NCBI RefSeq assembly: GCF_017876625.1
Contig: NZ_JAGIOH010000001.1
Span: 2,790,001-2,854,000 of the forward strand
DNA: 64,000 bases
Direction of reading: 5' to 3'
From: Streptomyces syringium
Lineage (GTDB): Bacteria; Actinomycetota; Actinomycetes; Streptomycetales; Streptomycetaceae
In this document: piece by piece, positions 52,638 to 61,007 of the stretch
How positions within the stretch are numbered: position 1 is the first letter of the stretch
How the letters are laid out: the number at the start of each line of letters is the position of its first letter
Translations under genes and position numbers: made by a program
The notes under the pieces: generated by a model
Told to the model about the DNA's origin: nothing
What the model saw: only the letters and a program-made list of their open reading frames with translations
Databases searched by the model: none

Positions 52638-54017
52638 TCACATACCGCCCGATGTGACGATTTTCGTCTCATCGGACCGGGTCGTGAAGGCCGTGCCGGA
52701 CCGCCCGAAGAGCGGGGCGAGCGCCAGCTCGGCCGCGCCCTCGACCACCGTCCGGCCGCCGCCGGGGGTGACGGCCACGGGGACCGTACGGCCGTCCGCG
52801 CGGCCGGCGTCCTCGGTGAGGACCGCGCGCACCCCGCGCAGATACGGCTCCGGTTCGGCCAGCACGGTCCGGCCGCCGAGCAGGACGAGGTCGATGTCCA
52901 GCAGCCGTACGAGGTTGGCGGCGCCGACGCCGAGCAGCCGCGCGGCGCGGGCGGTGCCGCCGGCCGCGACGGCGTCCAGGCAGAGCGCTTCGATGCAGCC
53001 CCGGTTGCCGCACGGGCACGGCGGCCCGTCGAGCTGGAGCACCTGGTGCCCGAACTCCCCGGCCCCGGTCCTGGCCCCCCGGTGCACCCCGCCCCCGAGG
53101 ACGAGCCCGGCGCCGAGCCCCGTGCCGAGGTGCAGATAGGCGAAGGAGTCGGCGGCGGGCGCGCCGCCGCCCGCGCCGCGCAGCACGAGCCCGAGCGCGG
53201 CGGCGTTGGTGTCCTTGTCGACCACGACCGGCATCCCGAGCCGCTCCGCGAGCGCGTCACGCAGCGGAAAACCGTCCCACTCGGGGAACCCGGTGACCCG
53301 GTGCAGCACGCCGCTCGCGTGGTCGAGCGGCCCGGGCACGGCGACGCCGACGCCGAGGAGGGGGCGGTGTGCGGTGCCGCTCGCGCGGGGCGAGGAGGGC
53401 ACGGCGTGTGCGGCCCCGCCTGCGGCGAGCTCGCCTGCGGCGGCCGACGAGCCCTCGCGGGCGTCCGCGGCGAGCGCGCGCGAGCCGGGCGCCCCGGACG
53501 GCGACGCGGCAGCGGTCCCGCGCACAGCGCTCGGGGACGTTCCCGCCGTCGGCCCCCCGGCCGCGCACCCCTCCGCATCCGCCAGCAGCGCCGCCACCTC
53601 CTTCGCCACCGCGTCCAGCAGCGCCTCCGCGCCCGCGCCGAAGGCGAGGGGGGCGGTGCGGGTGGCGACGGGGGTGCCGGTGAGGTCGACGAGGGTCGCG
53701 GTCAGGGCGTCGCGGTCGAGGTGGAGGCCGATGGCGTGGGCCGCGTCCGGGACCAGGCGCCAGGTCGTGGCGGGCTTGCCGCCGGTGGACGCGCGGCGGC
53801 CCGCCTCGGCGGCGAGGCCCGCTGCCCGCAGCCGGGCGCAGATCTTGCTCACGGCCTGCGGCGTCAGGCCCGTACGCCCGGCCAGCTCCGCGCGGCTCGC
53901 GCCCGCCGCACCGGCGTCGCGCAGCAGCCCGAGGACGAGGGCGGCGTTGTGGTCGCGCAGCGCGGCGAGATTGGCACCGGGAGGGGGGTTGCCCAGACCT
54001 TTGTTCACACCGCCCAT
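52638..54017 (-). CDS. ROK-family transcriptional repressor
   Basis: 459 residues from ATG 54017 (54026 is possible). N-terminal winged HTH (ASRAELAGRTGLTPQAVSKICARLRAAGLA, about 45-75), then a ROK sugar-kinase-like domain: LGVGVAVPGPLDHASG, DKDTNAAALG, the GTGLGAGLVL loop and the zinc motif GHQVLQLDGPPCPCGNRGCIEA. A 60-residue Ala/Ser/Gly-rich insert at about 155-215 is unusual. Divergent from a sugar-oxidoreductase gene with a shared operator, which suggests control of a sugar pathway. Confidence 0.9.
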   Translation of the reverse strand: MGGVNKGLGNPPPGANLAALRDHNAALVLGLLRDAGAAGASRAELAGRTGLTPQAVSKICARLRAAGLAAEAGRRASTGGKPATTWRLVPDAAHAIGLHLDRDALTATLVDLTGTPVATRTAPLAFGAGAEALLDAVAKEVAALLADAEGCAAGGPTAGTSPSAVRGTAAASPSGAPGSRALAADAREGSSAAAGELAAGGAAHAVPSSPRASGTAHRPLLGVGVAVPGPLDHASGVLHRVTGFPEWDGFPLRDALAERLGMPVVVDKDTNAAALGLVLRGAGGGAPAADSFAYLHLGTGLGAGLVLGGGVHRGARTGAGEFGHQVLQLDGPPCPCGNRGCIEALCLDAVAAGGTARAARLLGVGAANLVRLLDIDLVLLGGRTVLAEPEPYLRGVRAVLTEDAGRADGRTVPVAVTPGGGRTVVEGAAELALAPLFGRSGTAFTTRSDETKIVTSGGM

Positions 54018-54032
54018 TGTCGCCATCGCTTG

Positions 54033-54059
54033 CACTTTCGCAACAGCGTTGCCAAAGTG
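54033..54059. promoter_or_regulatory. ROK operator: 12-bp inverted repeat in the divergent gap
   Basis: CACTTTCGCAAC (54033-54044), a 3-bp spacer AGC, then GTTGCCAAAGTG (54048-54059). The arms match at 11 of 12 positions. It fills most of the 48-bp gap between the ROK start (54017) and the oxidoreductase start (54066), so binding would block both. Confidence 0.65.
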
Positions 54060-54065
54060 GGGAGC

Positions 54066-55172
54066 ATGGATGGCACCACAGGCACCCCCCGCACCCCGCT
54101 GCGCGTCGGACTCATCGGTTACGGCCTGGCGGGCTCCGTCTTCCACGCCCCGCTGATCGCCGCGACCGAGGGCCTGGCCCTCGACACGGTCGTCACGGCC
54201 GACCCCGACCGGCAGCGGCAGGCCGTGGCCGAGCACCCGGGCGTCACCACGGTCGCCGACGCGGACGCCCTCTTCGCGCGGGCGGGCGGACTCGACCTGA
54301 TCGTCATCGCCTCCCCCAACCGCACCCACGTCCCGCTCGCCCGCAGGGCCCTGGAGGCCGGGCTGCCGGTGGTCGTCGACAAGCCGCTCGCCGCGACGGC
54401 CGCCGAGGCCGAGGAGCTGGCCGCCCTGGCCGACGAGCGCGGGCTGTTGCTCGGCGTCTTCCAGAACCGTCGCTGGGACAACGACTTCCGTACCGTCCGG
54501 AAGCTGATCGACGACGGTGCCCTCGGCCGGGTCCAGCGCTTCGAGTCCCGCTTCGAGCGCTGGCGGCCGCGTCCCAAGGGCGGCTGGCGCGAGTCCGGTG
54601 ACCCGGCCGAGATCGGCGGGCTGCTCTACGACCTGGGCAGCCACGTCGTGGACCAGGCCCTGCACCTCTTCGGCCCGGCCGCCACCGTCTACGCCGAGAC
54701 CGACGTGCGACGCGAGGGCGCCGAGGCCGACGACGACACGTTCATCGCGATCACGCACGTGAGCGGCGTCCGCTCCCATCTGTGGGTGAGCGCCACCACC
54801 GCCCAGCTCGGCCCCCGCTTCCGGGTGCTCGGCAGCGAGGCGGGCTTCGTGAAGTACGGCCTCGACCCGCAGGAAGCCGCGCTGCGCGAGGGCCTGCGCC
54901 CCACGGCCGACGGCACGGCCTGGGGCGTCGAACCCGAGTGCGCGTGGGGCCGCCTCGGGGCGGGCGAGTCCCCGCAGACGGGCGGCGGGGAGCCCGTACC
55001 GACCCTGCCCGGCGACTACCCCGCCTACTACGCGGCGATCGAGGAGGCCCTGCGCACGGGCGGCCGGCCGCCGGTCACGGCGGCCGAGGCGGCGGACGCC
55101 CTGCGCGTCCTGGAGGCGGCCCGGACCTCGGCGGCCGAAGGCCGTGCGGTGCGGATCGGGGCGGGCCGATGA
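54066..55172 (+). CDS. Gfo/Idh/MocA-family NAD(P)-dependent oxidoreductase
   Basis: 368 residues. Rossmann motif VGLIGYGLAGSVFHAPLI, then the catalytic-lysine signature VDKPLAATAAEAEEL. The C-terminal dimerisation domain follows (ESRFERWRPR, GGLLYDLGSHVVDQALHLFG). ATG 54066 has GGGGAG directly before it, too close for a good site; a leaderless or near-leaderless message is possible. It overlaps the next gene (ATGA). Likely acts on a sugar or inositol; the divergent ROK regulator supports this. Confidence 0.92.
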   Translation: MDGTTGTPRTPLRVGLIGYGLAGSVFHAPLIAATEGLALDTVVTADPDRQRQAVAEHPGVTTVADADALFARAGGLDLIVIASPNRTHVPLARRALEAGLPVVVDKPLAATAAEAEELAALADERGLLLGVFQNRRWDNDFRTVRKLIDDGALGRVQRFESRFERWRPRPKGGWRESGDPAEIGGLLYDLGSHVVDQALHLFGPAATVYAETDVRREGAEADDDTFIAITHVSGVRSHLWVSATTAQLGPRFRVLGSEAGFVKYGLDPQEAALREGLRPTADGTAWGVEPECAWGRLGAGESPQTGGGEPVPTLPGDYPAYYAAIEEALRTGGRPPVTAAEAADALRVLEAARTSAAEGRAVRIGAGR

Positions 55173-55648
55173 GCGAGGGGCCGGTGAGCGAGGAGATCGC
55201 ACGGCTGGAGGAGCAGGAACGACGCCTGGTCCTCGGCCACTTCGACAACGACGACGCCTGGCGCATCGGCTCGCTCCTGGCCGGTCTGGCACGCGAGCGC
55301 GACGCCGCCGTCACGGTCACCGTCCGGCGCGGCGCCCAACGCCTCTTCCACTGCGCCCTGCCCGGCACCTCCGCCGACAACGACGCCTGGCTGGACCGCA
55401 AATGCCGCGTCGTCGAGCGCTACGCCGAGTCCTCCTACCTCGTGGGCGCCCGCTTCCGCGCGAAGGGCCGCACCTTCGAGGACTCCTCCCGGCTGGACCC
55501 GGACCGCTACGCCGCGCACGGCGGCGCCTTCCCGCTCACGGTGCGCGGCACGGGCGTCGTGGGCGCGGTCGCGGTGTCGGGGCTGGCGCAGGCGGACGAC
55601 CACGCGCTGGTGGTGGAGGCGCTGGAACGGTTCCTCGCCGAGGACTGA
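55169..55648 (+). CDS. UPF0303/heme-degrading-domain protein
   Basis: 159 residues of the UPF0303 (DUF336/HbpS-like) family, with RRGAQRLFHCALPGTSADNDAWLDRKCRVVERYAESSYLVG and FPLTVRGTGVVGAVAVSGL. It overlaps the oxidoreductase stop by ATGA, so the two are co-translated. Function unknown; family members bind haem or cofactors and are often linked to sugar dehydrogenases. No signal peptide. Confidence 0.85.
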   Translation: MSEGPVSEEIARLEEQERRLVLGHFDNDDAWRIGSLLAGLARERDAAVTVTVRRGAQRLFHCALPGTSADNDAWLDRKCRVVERYAESSYLVGARFRAKGRTFEDSSRLDPDRYAAHGGAFPLTVRGTGVVGAVAVSGLAQADDHALVVEALERFLAED

Positions 55649-55798
55649 CGCGAGGGCGGCGGGCCGGGGCGGGCAGCGGGGCCGGGCGCACGGAATATCG
55701 CTCGATCCGATCGCGCGGCGTACGTATCGTGACCTGGGCCAACGGCACACGGGGGGCATCGGTCCGGCATGCCCCGACGCGAGGGGAAGAGCAGCACA

Positions 55799-56944
55799 GT
55801 GGAGCACAGCGGATGGGCCGACGAGGGGTTCGGAGCCGTAGCGGACGAGTTCGCCCGGAACTTCACCGAGCGCGGTGACCTCGGCGCGGCCGTGACCGTC
55901 TTCGCGGGCGGCCGCAAGGTCGTGGACCTGTGGGGCGGCATCGCCGACCAGCGGACCGGCCGGGCCTGGGAAGAGGGCACCGCCGCCCCGGTCTTCTCCG
56001 CCGCCAAGGGCATCGTCGGCATCTGCGCCCATCTGCTCGCGCAGCAGGGCCGGCTCGACCTCGACGCCCCCATGGCCGACTACTGGCCGGAGTTCGGGCA
56101 GCGCGGCAAGGAGAAGATCACAACGCGCATGGTCCTCGCGCACCGCGCCGGCCTGCCCGCCGTCGACGACCGCACGCTGACCTTCGAGGACCTCGCCGCC
56201 TGGACCCCGGTCATCAAGGCCCTTGAGGAGCAGGAGCCCCTCTGGGAGCCCGGCACGGCGCTGGAGTACCACGGGTTCACCCTGGGCTGGCTGGTCGGCG
56301 AGGTGATCCGGCGGATCACCGGGCTCACCCCCGGCGCGTACTTCCGTGCGGCCGTCGCCGACGAGCTGGGCCTGCGGACCTGGATCGGGGTGCCCGAGGC
56401 CGAACTCCCCTCGCTGGCCCGGCTCGTCGAGGCCGGGGGACGGCCCGCGCTGCCCGACCCGGAGACGCTCATCATGCGGATCCTGACGACGAACGGGCTG
56501 GTGCCCTTCCCCGGCCTCGACGATCCGCACGGCTACAACTCCCCCGCGCTGCTGACCGCCGAGTTCCCCGGGACGGGCGGCGTCTCCTCGGCGCGCGGTC
56601 TGGCCACGCTGTACGCGGCCGCCGCGCACGGTGTGGACGGCGGGCCGCGGCTGCTCAGCCCGGAGACCGTCACCGACGCGGTGCGGGAGCAGTCGGCCGG
56701 CGCCTCCTGGTCGGGCTTCCCCGACCTGGGCGCGCGGTGGGGCTCCGGCTTCCACCTCGACTCGGCCCGCCACCCCCTGCTCGGCCCCCGCAGCTTCGGC
56801 CACGACGGCTCGGGCGGACAACTGGCCTTCGGCGACGACGAATACGGCGTCGGCTTCGGTTATGTCACCAACCGGATGATCGGCCACGGCGACGCCAGGA
56901 CGGCGTCCCTGCTCATGGCGGTACGGGGGTGTGTCGGGCGCTAG
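55799..56944 (+). CDS. Serine hydrolase of the beta-lactamase/esterase family
   Basis: 381 residues from GTG 55799 (ATG 55769 is possible). Class C-like: nucleophile Ser in the SxxK motif VFSAAKG, the Tyr of the YxN-like motif in ALEYHGFTLGW, and the third motif near FGHDGSGGQ. It resembles EstB-type esterases and carboxypeptidase relatives. No signal peptide, so probably cytoplasmic. Isolated, with a large dispersed repeat downstream. Confidence 0.88.
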   Translation: MEHSGWADEGFGAVADEFARNFTERGDLGAAVTVFAGGRKVVDLWGGIADQRTGRAWEEGTAAPVFSAAKGIVGICAHLLAQQGRLDLDAPMADYWPEFGQRGKEKITTRMVLAHRAGLPAVDDRTLTFEDLAAWTPVIKALEEQEPLWEPGTALEYHGFTLGWLVGEVIRRITGLTPGAYFRAAVADELGLRTWIGVPEAELPSLARLVEAGGRPALPDPETLIMRILTTNGLVPFPGLDDPHGYNSPALLTAEFPGTGGVSSARGLATLYAAAAHGVDGGPRLLSPETVTDAVREQSAGASWSGFPDLGARWGSGFHLDSARHPLLGPRSFGHDGSGGQLAFGDDEYGVGFGYVTNRMIGHGDARTASLLMAVRGCVGR

Positions 56945-56954
56945 GTGTATTGCC

Positions 56955-57190
56955 CTGCACCTGGCCGACGGGGCCGTCTTGCCGCCTGCGGCGGCGAGCG
57001 CCTCTCGCCTGGCCGGCGGATCCTCGACTACCGGCCCGCCTTTGCCGCCTGCGGCGGCGGGCGCCCTGCGGGCGCGTCCTCAAACGCCGGACGGGCTTGT
57101 TGTGGCTGAGCTCAGCCACAACAAGCCCGCTGGGGGCACCTCCCAGCGGTAGCTGGGGGAGTTTGAGGACACCGCCGCGCAGCGGAGGTG
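56955..57190. repeat. Dispersed composite palindromic repeat, copy 7
   Basis: Contains CCGCCTGCGGCGGCGAGCGC, GGCCGGCGGATCCTCGACTA and a reverse core GTCCTCAAACGCCGGACGGG (57076-57095). At its centre is a 36-bp perfect palindrome (57093-57128), built on GGCTGAGCTCAGCC. Then follow the second-type arm GGCACCTCCCAGCGGTAGCT with GGGGGAGTTTGAGGAC (to about 57170) and the tail ACCGCCGCGCAGCGGAGGTG. It lies between the serine hydrolase and the convergent small secreted protein gene. Confidence 0.88.
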
Positions 57191-57216
57191 CACACGCCCC
57201 AGCAGTGGGGGGTTAA

Positions 57217-57495
57217 CTACCAGCGCGGCTTCGCGGAGGTCTCGTCCGCCTTGATGCAGGCGGCCCGCTTCTTGGCGATGGCGTCGGCCTGGGCCTGGGC
57301 GCGCTTGGCCGCCTCGGGCTCGCCCAGCTTCCGCAGCGTGGCGGCCTTGGCCTTCAGGTCGGCGACCTGCTGACCCATCTGGTTGATGTTGCAGGTCTTG
57401 TGGGGGGCCGCGGTGGCGGTCGTGACGGGCAGGGCCGTGAAAAGAACACCGCCGGCGAGCGCGGCGGTCACGGCGAGCGCGGAAATACGACGCAT
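57217..57495 (-). CDS. Small secreted helical protein
   Basis: 92 residues from ATG 57495 (GGAGAG upstream). A signal peptide (MRRISALAVTAALAGGVLFT, cleavage near ATA-AP, residue about 30) leaves a 62-residue helical peptide with two Cys (HKTCNINQ and RAACIKAD) bracketing a hairpin of heptad-like Ala/Lys/Leu (VADLKAKAATLRKLGEPEAAKRAQAQADAIAKKR). A disulphide-linked helical hairpin is likely. Function unknown. Confidence 0.78.
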   Translation of the reverse strand: MRRISALAVTAALAGGVLFTALPVTTATAAPHKTCNINQMGQQVADLKAKAATLRKLGEPEAAKRAQAQADAIAKKRAACIKADETSAKPRW

Positions 57496-57959
57496 GCGTC
57501 TCTCCAAGTTCCGGGTCGTACCGACCCGTTGAGGGGGGAAAATTCGCCGACCTCCATCGGTTACCCAAGGTGGCCGACAACGCGGAGCGTAGTGGAAATA
57601 AGGATCTTGAAGGCCCGGCAAGTCGGGCAGAGTCCGCATATCAGACCGCCAACTCCCCGTGGTTTCCGTCACTTCCCCCGAACCAGTCCGCGCCACCCCG
57701 TCCCCTCACACACCGTTATCACGCCACCTGGAATCACGCACCGTCACGGCCTGAATTCAACCGTTCCCGCGACGGGCCCGGCGCCGACCTCCGGTCGCGG
57801 TGACCCGCCTCCACGACCCGTGCCCCGGGAAGCCCCAGGTCACCTAGGATCGATCGGGAACGATCCGACTCCCGAGCTCGTGGAACTCCCGCTCGTTGTG
57901 GGAGTGGCGGGCCCGCGCCGAGCAGGGTGCGGGCGGGAAGCACGAGTGAGGAGCAGAGC
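57496..57959. promoter_or_regulatory. Divergent gap with a candidate signal-peptidase promoter
   Basis: 464 bp without a gene. TAGGAT (57845-57850) is a plausible -10 box. It overlaps an inverted repeat GGATCG-N8-CGATCC (57847-57866), a possible operator. The leader to GTG 57960 would be about 100 bases. Confidence 0.35.
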
Positions 57960-58811
57960 GTGGCGGACGCGGCGGTCGACGCACGGTCGGAGCACAACGG
58001 GCCGGAGGACGGGTCGGCGCCACAGGGCCCGCGCGGCAAGAAGGCAAAGAAGCAGCGCCCCTTCTGGAAGGAGCTGCCGATCCTCCTCGGGGTGGCGCTC
58101 CTGCTCGCCCTGCTGATCAAGACCTTCCTGGTGCAGGCGTTCTCGATCCCGTCGGACTCCATGCAGAACACCCTGCAGCCGGGCGACCGGGTGCTGGTCG
58201 ACAAGCTGACCCCGTGGTTCGGCTCGGAGCCCGAGCGCGGCGAGGTCGTCGTCTTCCACGACCCGGGCGACTGGATGAAGTACGAGCCGACCCCGCAGCC
58301 CAACGCCGCCCAGAAGGTGCTCAGCTTCATCGGCCTGATGCCGTCCGCCGAGGAGAAGGACCTGATCAAGCGGGTCATCGGGGTCGGCGGCGACACGGTG
58401 GAGTGCAAGGGCACGGGCCCGGTCAAGGTCAACGGCAAGCCCCTCGACGAGCCGTACGTCTTCGCGGGGAACACGGCCTGCAGCACGGACGAGAGGGGGC
58501 AGTTCAAGGTCAAGGTCCCCAAGGGGCACCTGTGGGTGATGGGTGACCACCGCCAGAACTCCGCGGACTCCCGCTACCACCGCGAGAACCCCGGCGGCGG
58601 CATGGTGCCGGTCGGCAATGTGGTGGGCCGCGCGGTCGTCGTCGCCTGGCCGGTCGACCGCTGGTCCACGCTGCCGGTGCCCGGCACGTTCGACCAGAAG
58701 GACATCAACACGGTGGCCGCCACGGCCCCCGGCGCGCTGGCCCTCGTGGGCGCGGCACCGCTGGTGTGGCTGCGCAGGCGCTCCCGCGCGCGGGTGTCCG
58801 CAGCCGAGTAG
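57960..58811 (+). CDS. lepB: Type I signal peptidase
   Basis: Removes signal peptides from secreted proteins. 283 residues: one N-terminal span (ILLGVALLLALLIKTFLV, about 41-58), the catalytic Ser67 in IPSDSMQNTL, Lys137 in KRVIGVGGDTV, and the GDHRQNSADSR box. A second C-terminal span (TVAATAPGALALVGAAPLVWLRRR) is typical of some streptomycete enzymes. GTG 57960 has GAGGAG 6 bases upstream. It stands alone here; streptomycetes usually also carry a multi-gene sip cluster elsewhere. Confidence 0.95.
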   Translation: MADAAVDARSEHNGPEDGSAPQGPRGKKAKKQRPFWKELPILLGVALLLALLIKTFLVQAFSIPSDSMQNTLQPGDRVLVDKLTPWFGSEPERGEVVVFHDPGDWMKYEPTPQPNAAQKVLSFIGLMPSAEEKDLIKRVIGVGGDTVECKGTGPVKVNGKPLDEPYVFAGNTACSTDERGQFKVKVPKGHLWVMGDHRQNSADSRYHRENPGGGMVPVGNVVGRAVVVAWPVDRWSTLPVPGTFDQKDINTVAATAPGALALVGAAPLVWLRRRSRARVSAAE

Positions 58812-58907
58812 CGGACTCCGAACCCGCTATTCAGGTGGCGCACGGTCGCGCGATTCCTGTTCGGTATCCGTGGGTAGGCATGCCCGGACCCGAGGGAAGG
58901 GATGTCG

Positions 58908-59183
58908 ATGACCACGTGGTGGATCACATCGGAACAGACGGTCGTCCAGGACGGGGTGGCGCAGCAGCAGATAACCGTCCTCCGCTCCCTGTCCGGCAAG
59001 TCGCGTGAGCAGGCGGTCGCCGAGCTCCACAAGACCGTCAAGAGGTACGTGCCCGAGTCGCTCAAGGGCGTTCCCCACGTGGCCGTGCGCAATGACGACG
59101 GCTCCTTCTCGATCCTGCCCAAGAAGGCCAACAAGGGGTATCCCCCGTGCACGGTCAGGCTGCGCGAGCAGTTCGGCGGCTGA
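58908..59183 (+). CDS. Small conserved-looking protein of unknown function
   Basis: 91 residues from ATG 58908; the AAGGG site 6 bases upstream favours it over ATG 58902. No signal or membrane segment. Mixed alpha/beta with a Lys-rich C-terminal half (VRNDDGSFSILPKKANKGYPPCTVRL). No family is recognised. It ends 18 bp before the convergent LysE gene. Confidence 0.72.
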   Translation: MTTWWITSEQTVVQDGVAQQQITVLRSLSGKSREQAVAELHKTVKRYVPESLKGVPHVAVRNDDGSFSILPKKANKGYPPCTVRLREQFGG

Positions 59184-59201
59184 GCGGCCGCCCCTCCCCG
59201 C

Positions 59202-59840
59202 TCAGTCCCCCAGGGCGAGCTTCAGGCCGAAGCCCGCGATGACCGTGCCGGTGACGCGGTCGAGGGCCCGGCGCGCGGCGGGGCGTTGGAGCCAGCCGCG
59301 CAGGGCCTGGGCGAAGGCGATCAGCGCCATCGACCAGAGCAGGCCGAGCAGTATGTGCACGCAGGTCAGCAGCAGACCGGTCGTGAAGTGCGGGGCTCCG
59401 GCCGGGATGAACTGCGGCAGGACGGCGACGTAGAAGACGCCCACCTTGGGGTTGAGGAGGTTGGTGAGCGCGCCCTGCCGCCACCCCTCGTACAGGGTCT
59501 CGGCCTCCTTCAAGGCCTGTGCCTCGCCCGTCCCGTCGGTCCGTATGCCGCGCCAGGCGTCGATGAGCATGCGGGCGCCCATCCACAGCAGATACACCGC
59601 GCCCGCCCAGCGCAGGATCTCGTACGCCATCTGAGACGCCGTCAAGAGCGCGGTCACACCGAGCGAGGTGAGCGCACCCCAGACCAGGATGCCGGTCTGG
59701 ATGCCGAGGACCACGCCCCAGGCCCGTCGGCGGCGGCCGAGCGCCGCTGTGCGCAGGACGAGGGCGGTGTCGAGGCCGGGGGTGAGGGTGAGGAGGCCCA
59801 CGACCAAAGCGAAGGACCATAGCGTTGTGCTTATCGTCAT
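59202..59840 (-). CDS. LysE/RhtB-family amino-acid exporter
   Basis: 212 residues with about six spans. The family N-terminus is GLLTLTPGLDTALVLRTAALG, and NLLNPKVGVFYVAVLPQFI is the conserved central loop. ATG 59840 lacks a strong ribosome site, but GATTAT lies upstream as a likely -10, with the palindrome at 59859 filling the spacer. The exported amino acid is unknown; lysine, homoserine or threonine are the usual ones. Confidence 0.88.
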   Translation of the reverse strand: MTISTTLWSFALVVGLLTLTPGLDTALVLRTAALGRRRRAWGVVLGIQTGILVWGALTSLGVTALLTASQMAYEILRWAGAVYLLWMGARMLIDAWRGIRTDGTGEAQALKEAETLYEGWRQGALTNLLNPKVGVFYVAVLPQFIPAGAPHFTTGLLLTCVHILLGLLWSMALIAFAQALRGWLQRPAARRALDRVTGTVIAGFGLKLALGD

Positions 59841-59858
59841 GGATGTTCACCATAATCC

Positions 59859-59874
59859 TGCCCGAATTCGGGCA
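59859..59874. promoter_or_regulatory. 16-bp palindromic operator of the LysE gene
   Basis: TGCCCGAATTCGGGCA, a perfect palindrome between the presumed -35 and -10 (GATTAT, minus strand) of the LysE gene. It differs from the site at 8588-8603 only at the two central bases. Confidence 0.6.
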
Positions 59875-59909
59875 CGATCACCGGGGTCGATCTCAGTCTC
59901 CTCGCTCCC

Positions 59910-59940
59910 TTGACCTCAAGCAATGTTGATGTTGGAGAGT
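59910..59940 (+). promoter_or_regulatory. MerR/SoxR-type promoter of the quinone-oxidoreductase-like gene
   Basis: -35 TTGACC (59910-59915) and -10 GAGAGT (59935-59940) are separated by 19 bp, the long spacer typical of MerR-family promoters. A degenerate dyad ACCTCAA-N6-TTGATGT (59913-59932) lies in the spacer, resembling the SoxR box. No MerR gene is in the window. Confidence 0.5.
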
Positions 59941-59988
59941 GATCACACCGCCCCACCCACGGGACGCACCGATCCAGGAGCGCACGCC

Positions 59989-60963
59989 ATGCACGCGATA
60001 CGACTGCACGCCTTCGGCCCCGCCGGGAACTTGAGCCACGAAGAGGTTCCCGCGCCCGTGCCGGCCGAGGGTCAAGTGCGGATCGATGTACGGGCGAGCG
60101 GCGTCCACTGGATCGAGACCACCCTCCGGCGCGGCCTCCCCGTCGGCCCGCACCAGCCGCCGGAGCTGCCGGTCATCCCCGGTGGCGAGGTCGCCGGCGT
60201 CGTGTCGGCGGTGGGACCGGGCGTGGACGAACAGTGGCTGGGGCGACGGGTGGTGGCGCAGTTGGGCGGGTACGGCGGGTACGCCGAGCAGGCCGTCGCC
60301 GACGTCGGCTCCCTCCACCCCCTCCCCGACGACCTGGACGCCGAGACCGCCGTAGCGGCGATCACGACCGGCTCCACGGCCCAGGGCGTCCTGTCCGTCG
60401 CGGGCATCACCGCCGACGACACGGTGCTGGTGATGTCGGCGGCCGGCGGCCTCGGCAGCCTGTTCGTCCAGGCGGCGCGCCGGGCCGGTGCCACCGTCGT
60501 GGGAGTGGCGGGCGGCCCGGCGAAGACGGCACGCGTACGGGAGCTCGGCGCCGATGTCGCGGTCGACTACCGGGACGCCGACTGGCCGGCGCACGTCCGC
60601 GAGGCCCTGGGCGGGCGTCGGGTGAGCGTGGTCCTCGACGGCGTGGGCGGCACGACCGGCCGCCAGGCCCTGGAACTGCTCGGCCCCGGCGGCCGCTTCC
60701 TGCTGCACGGCTGGGCCTCCGGAACGGCCACCGAGATCACCACACAGGACATCATCGAACGCGCCCTCACCGTCACCTGGGCGATCGGCCCGGCCATGGT
60801 CCCCGCCGGCGGCATGCGCGAGCTCGCCACCCGCGCCCTGGCCGAGGCCGCCGCGGGCCGCCTCGTCCCGCTGATCACCCGCTTCCCCCTCGCACGCGCC
60901 GCCGACGCGCATGCCGCGCTGGAAGCCCGCGAGGCCGAGGGCAAGGTCGTGCTGACGATCTGA
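59989..60963 (+). CDS. Zinc-independent quinone oxidoreductase-like (MDR family) enzyme
   Basis: 324 residues of the medium-chain dehydrogenase family, without the zinc ligands of alcohol dehydrogenases. GroES-like N-domain (PVIPGGEVAGVVSAVGPGVD), then a Rossmann domain with the nucleotide motif VLVMSAAGGLGSLFVQAARRAGATVVGVAGG and VVLDGVGGTTG. ATG 59989 has AGGAG upstream. A SoxR-type promoter suggests a redox- or quinone-induced NADPH:quinone reductase role. Convergent with the terpene-type fusion gene. Confidence 0.92.
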   Translation: MHAIRLHAFGPAGNLSHEEVPAPVPAEGQVRIDVRASGVHWIETTLRRGLPVGPHQPPELPVIPGGEVAGVVSAVGPGVDEQWLGRRVVAQLGGYGGYAEQAVADVGSLHPLPDDLDAETAVAAITTGSTAQGVLSVAGITADDTVLVMSAAGGLGSLFVQAARRAGATVVGVAGGPAKTARVRELGADVAVDYRDADWPAHVREALGGRRVSVVLDGVGGTTGRQALELLGPGGRFLLHGWASGTATEITTQDIIERALTVTWAIGPAMVPAGGMRELATRALAEAAAGRLVPLITRFPLARAADAHAALEAREAEGKVVLTI

Positions 60964-61007
60964 CCCGCGCCCGTAGCCGTAGCCCCAACCGCACCCGTGA
61001 CCGGAGT

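Noticed and set aside
57400..57959. Frames upstream of the signal peptidase gene
   Set aside because: Low-complexity reading of promoter DNA without start signals.
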